The notes beneath the pieces were generated by a model. The model searched no databases, was not told the origin of the DNA, and saw nothing but the letters and a program-made list of their open reading frames with translations. Positions 61,781 to 64,000 of a stretch of DNA of 64,000 nt are shown in pieces. Source of the DNA: Strigops habroptila (taxonomy: Eukaryota > Chordata > Aves > Psittaciformes > Psittacidae). Numbering within the stretch: position 1 is the stretch's first letter; each line of letters starts with the position of its first letter. The stretch covers positions 47,764,744-47,828,743 of the forward strand of contig NC_044279.2 of NCBI RefSeq assembly GCF_004027225.2, read 5' to 3'. Made by a program: the position numbers and the translations under genes.

Positions 61781-62135
61781 CCATGAGGGCCAGAGGCTCT
61801 CTGCAGCCAGGCTTCCCATGGGAGGTGGCTGGACAGAGCCCAGAACAGGGCTACCGGGGCATCAGGGCAACCCAGCCCCAGGCATTGGGCATCTCCCTGG
61901 GGATGGGGACATGCACCCAGGAGGGGGCCCAGCTTGGAGGGCCCATGGCCAGGCAGGGCTGTGGAGAGCTGGAGAGCGGCACTGCTGCAGCATCACTGGG
62001 GCAGGGATCAACAGCCCAAGGGGGCTGAAATGGGGTCCTGGGCTGTAGGCAGGGTGGGGGAAGCACCAGGGGGCCAGGTAGGAGCAGTCAGGGCTGGAGC
62101 AGGCTGGAGCAGGGGTCTGACACTGTCATGCAGAG
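61780..62135. other. G-rich, CpG-poor block
   Basis: About 350 nt markedly richer in G than the flanks, with many GGGG runs on the plus strand but few CpG. Three plus frames and one minus frame stay open for about 70-80 codons, as composition alone would allow. It ends with GGCTGGAGCA direct repeats (about 62091-62111). Not recognised as a known repeat or gene. Confidence 0.6.
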
Positions 62136-64000
62136 GTGCAAGATTACTAAGAAAAAAATTCCAGTCTTTCTGCTCCTGGAATTGATGAAGATAGATAGTA
62201 CTTTTGCTTCCTTTTCACTCATAGCTTTATCAGCCTGGCAAGCCTGTACTTAAATTTGCAGCAGCTGGAACTGTAAACCCATTCCCAAGGTCATTCCTTC
62301 CCATCAGTGTCCTACAATGTTGTTAAATGCAGAGGCAACAAAGAATTTGTAATGCTCTGGCACAGCCTTCCCCATGCACAGAAGAAGGAAACTACCAAAT
62401 TGTCTGATTCCAGAGCTGTTCTGCTTCTTATCCTGCATCCTTTAACCAAGCAAGAATCACTGCTACATTATTATGGTCTGAAGAGACAAAGATTTTTAAA
62501 AGCCAACCCTTTCCCTGTGTCTTCCCCTTTTAATGAAGATCACAGAGTAGTTGACCTCTCTGATCTGACTACAGATCCTGATTGCCTCTGAAGAAGTGGA
62601 GGTGTAATAACATCATTCACTTAAAAGCTGGTTTCACTGACTGAAACTGCATCTACTGAAATAAAGTACCAGTGAGTAAAGTACCTGGATATTCAGAACT
62701 TCATTCATTAAAAAACATTTGTGAAAGGAACTGGTTCATGTGTCCCTGGGAATGCTAATACAAGAAGTGCGATGCTAACTTGGCATTTAGTCTAGAATCA
62801 AAGTACTTGCACGTAGTCCATCCTCCTACAACACTGACTACAGAGCAGAAAAGCCCTTGCCTTAGCATGTACATCTATGAGAATATATGCAATATATTCT
62901 TTTAAAAGGCAGGTGCAAACAGGGGATGCTTATCTCAGTAGGGCACGATCACAGTCCAACAACATTTATTCAGTTTCTCTCCTCTCCACTTGGAGGTATT
63001 GTAACTAGGATGTTTTGGCATAAACCCCAGACATACAGAAGCAAATGCAAGGGCCATCAAAAGCCCAGCAGTCCATTTTGGGGGGTATGGGCAGTTACAG
63101 ACAGGGACCTTGTCCCAGGGCCAGGAAAGCCCAAGTAACAAGTGACGTAAGTCAGAGTGAACACTGGCAGCATGGACAGGGAGTCCCACATCATCTTTCT
63201 GTGAGAACTTGGCCAGGCTATTGTGCCATTGCCATGCTCATTGCATTGCCAGGGCCCAGAAGGCTGCTGCACAACTTAGTAAGAAAATAGTGGTAAATAA
63301 ATCTATGCATTATATTCCCCTTCTGGCAACAATCCTTTTCAAAAGAAACCCACAACAAGCACTTTCAAGAGAAGAAACCCATGTAAGAACCCCTCATAGA
63401 ATCCCAGCCTGACACACACACATACACAAAGGGACCAGTGTATTTATCCTAAACCATCTCACATAGGATCTCTCTTCAGATCTTGCAGATCACACGGAGG
63501 TGGAGGGTCATCCGCATGCAGATCCACTGCTTTCGCAGCTGTTTGGATCCACCATCTGCATCTTCCACTTCCCAGCTCTCTCAAAGTGAAGTTTCAGAGT
63601 GACTGCAATACTGAAAATTTCCCTGCCTGCAAATTGCATCATTTGGAAATGCTGTGTTAGCCGATCTTCACTCCCTGTAATTGCACCGTTTGACATTTGA
63701 AGCTGTGTTTTCATTTCTGGGGAATAATGCACATACCTCAACTCCCTTCTTAGATGTGTCTTCCCACTGCTATTCCTTGCTACAGTTTGGTATTCTTTTA
63801 AGTGAACACAATTGCCAGTAAAGCAGTCCTCACTTTGTCCCACTCCCACATCTTCTCCTAGATCATCTGTTGTACTGTGCCATCATAAATATTTGTGTGG
63901 CTACATAGTGAACCAGACCAGAGAACTGATCCAGCTTAAAAACAGCCCCTGGGGGAAAAAATCTGCAGTTTTTCCAATATAGTTCCCTACAAGGTCATAC
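62136..64000. other. Gene-poor upstream flank, right end
   Basis: No recognisable gene. It contains a short CA repeat (63411-63428) and a 113-codon minus-strand ORF (63849-63508) that I do not recognise and consider probably chance. Confidence 0.7.

Noticed and set aside
1..64000. CRISPR arrays, phage or bacterial mobile systems, tRNA or rRNA genes
   Set aside because: No regularly spaced direct repeats, operon-like coding or cloverleaf genes were seen; the sequence is vertebrate nuclear DNA.

Overview
The window looks like nuclear DNA from a bird. It is an intron-rich, AT-rich vertebrate locus. It carries at least seven fragments of CR1 LINEs, the dominant avian retroposon, several with the typical ATTCTATGA-type 3' end, and one dense CpG island. 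I cannot name the species.

The only protein-coding gene I can support is the 5' part of EEA1 (early endosome antigen 1) on the minus strand. It starts inside the CpG island (ATG at 39749, in a GCCACC-ATG context) and runs leftwards off the window at base 1. Eleven canonical coding exons can be read with consensus splice sites and compatible phases: 39749-39726, 31246-31154, 19456-19329, 14683-14629, 14496-14431, 13594-13555, 12718-12611, 12524-12403, 10798-10643, 5567-5451 and 647-309. Together they encode 416 residues: the N-terminal leader, the Rab5-binding C2H2 zinc finger (Cys43, Cys46, His59, His64) and the first part of the long parallel coiled coil. The rest of the coiled coil and the C-terminal FYVE domain lie beyond the left edge.

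The most interesting observation is an extra exon in intron 2 (28251-28129, minus). It encodes a second, diverged C2H2 finger with the same start (GFICPLCMK) and the same C-x2-C-x12-H-x4-H spacing as the canonical EEA1 finger. It is 123 nt long, open throughout, phase 0 at both ends, and has usable splice sites. Its inclusion would give EEA1 two tandem Rab5-type fingers. This exon is absent from the human EEA1 protein as I know it.

Layout: 1-308 is intron; 309-39749 is EEA1 exons and introns with five CR1 fragments and simple A/T tracts; about 38930-40480 is the CpG island promoter; 40760-41283 is a CR1 with an intact 3' end. From 41284 to 64000 the sequence is gene-poor, with one more CR1 (50306-50608), a CA-rich microsatellite (about 56431), and a G-rich, CpG-poor block (about 61780-62130). 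In human, EEA1 is also preceded by a long gene-poor interval, so an empty upstream flank is expected. I saw no tRNA, rRNA, CRISPR array or bacterial-type feature.
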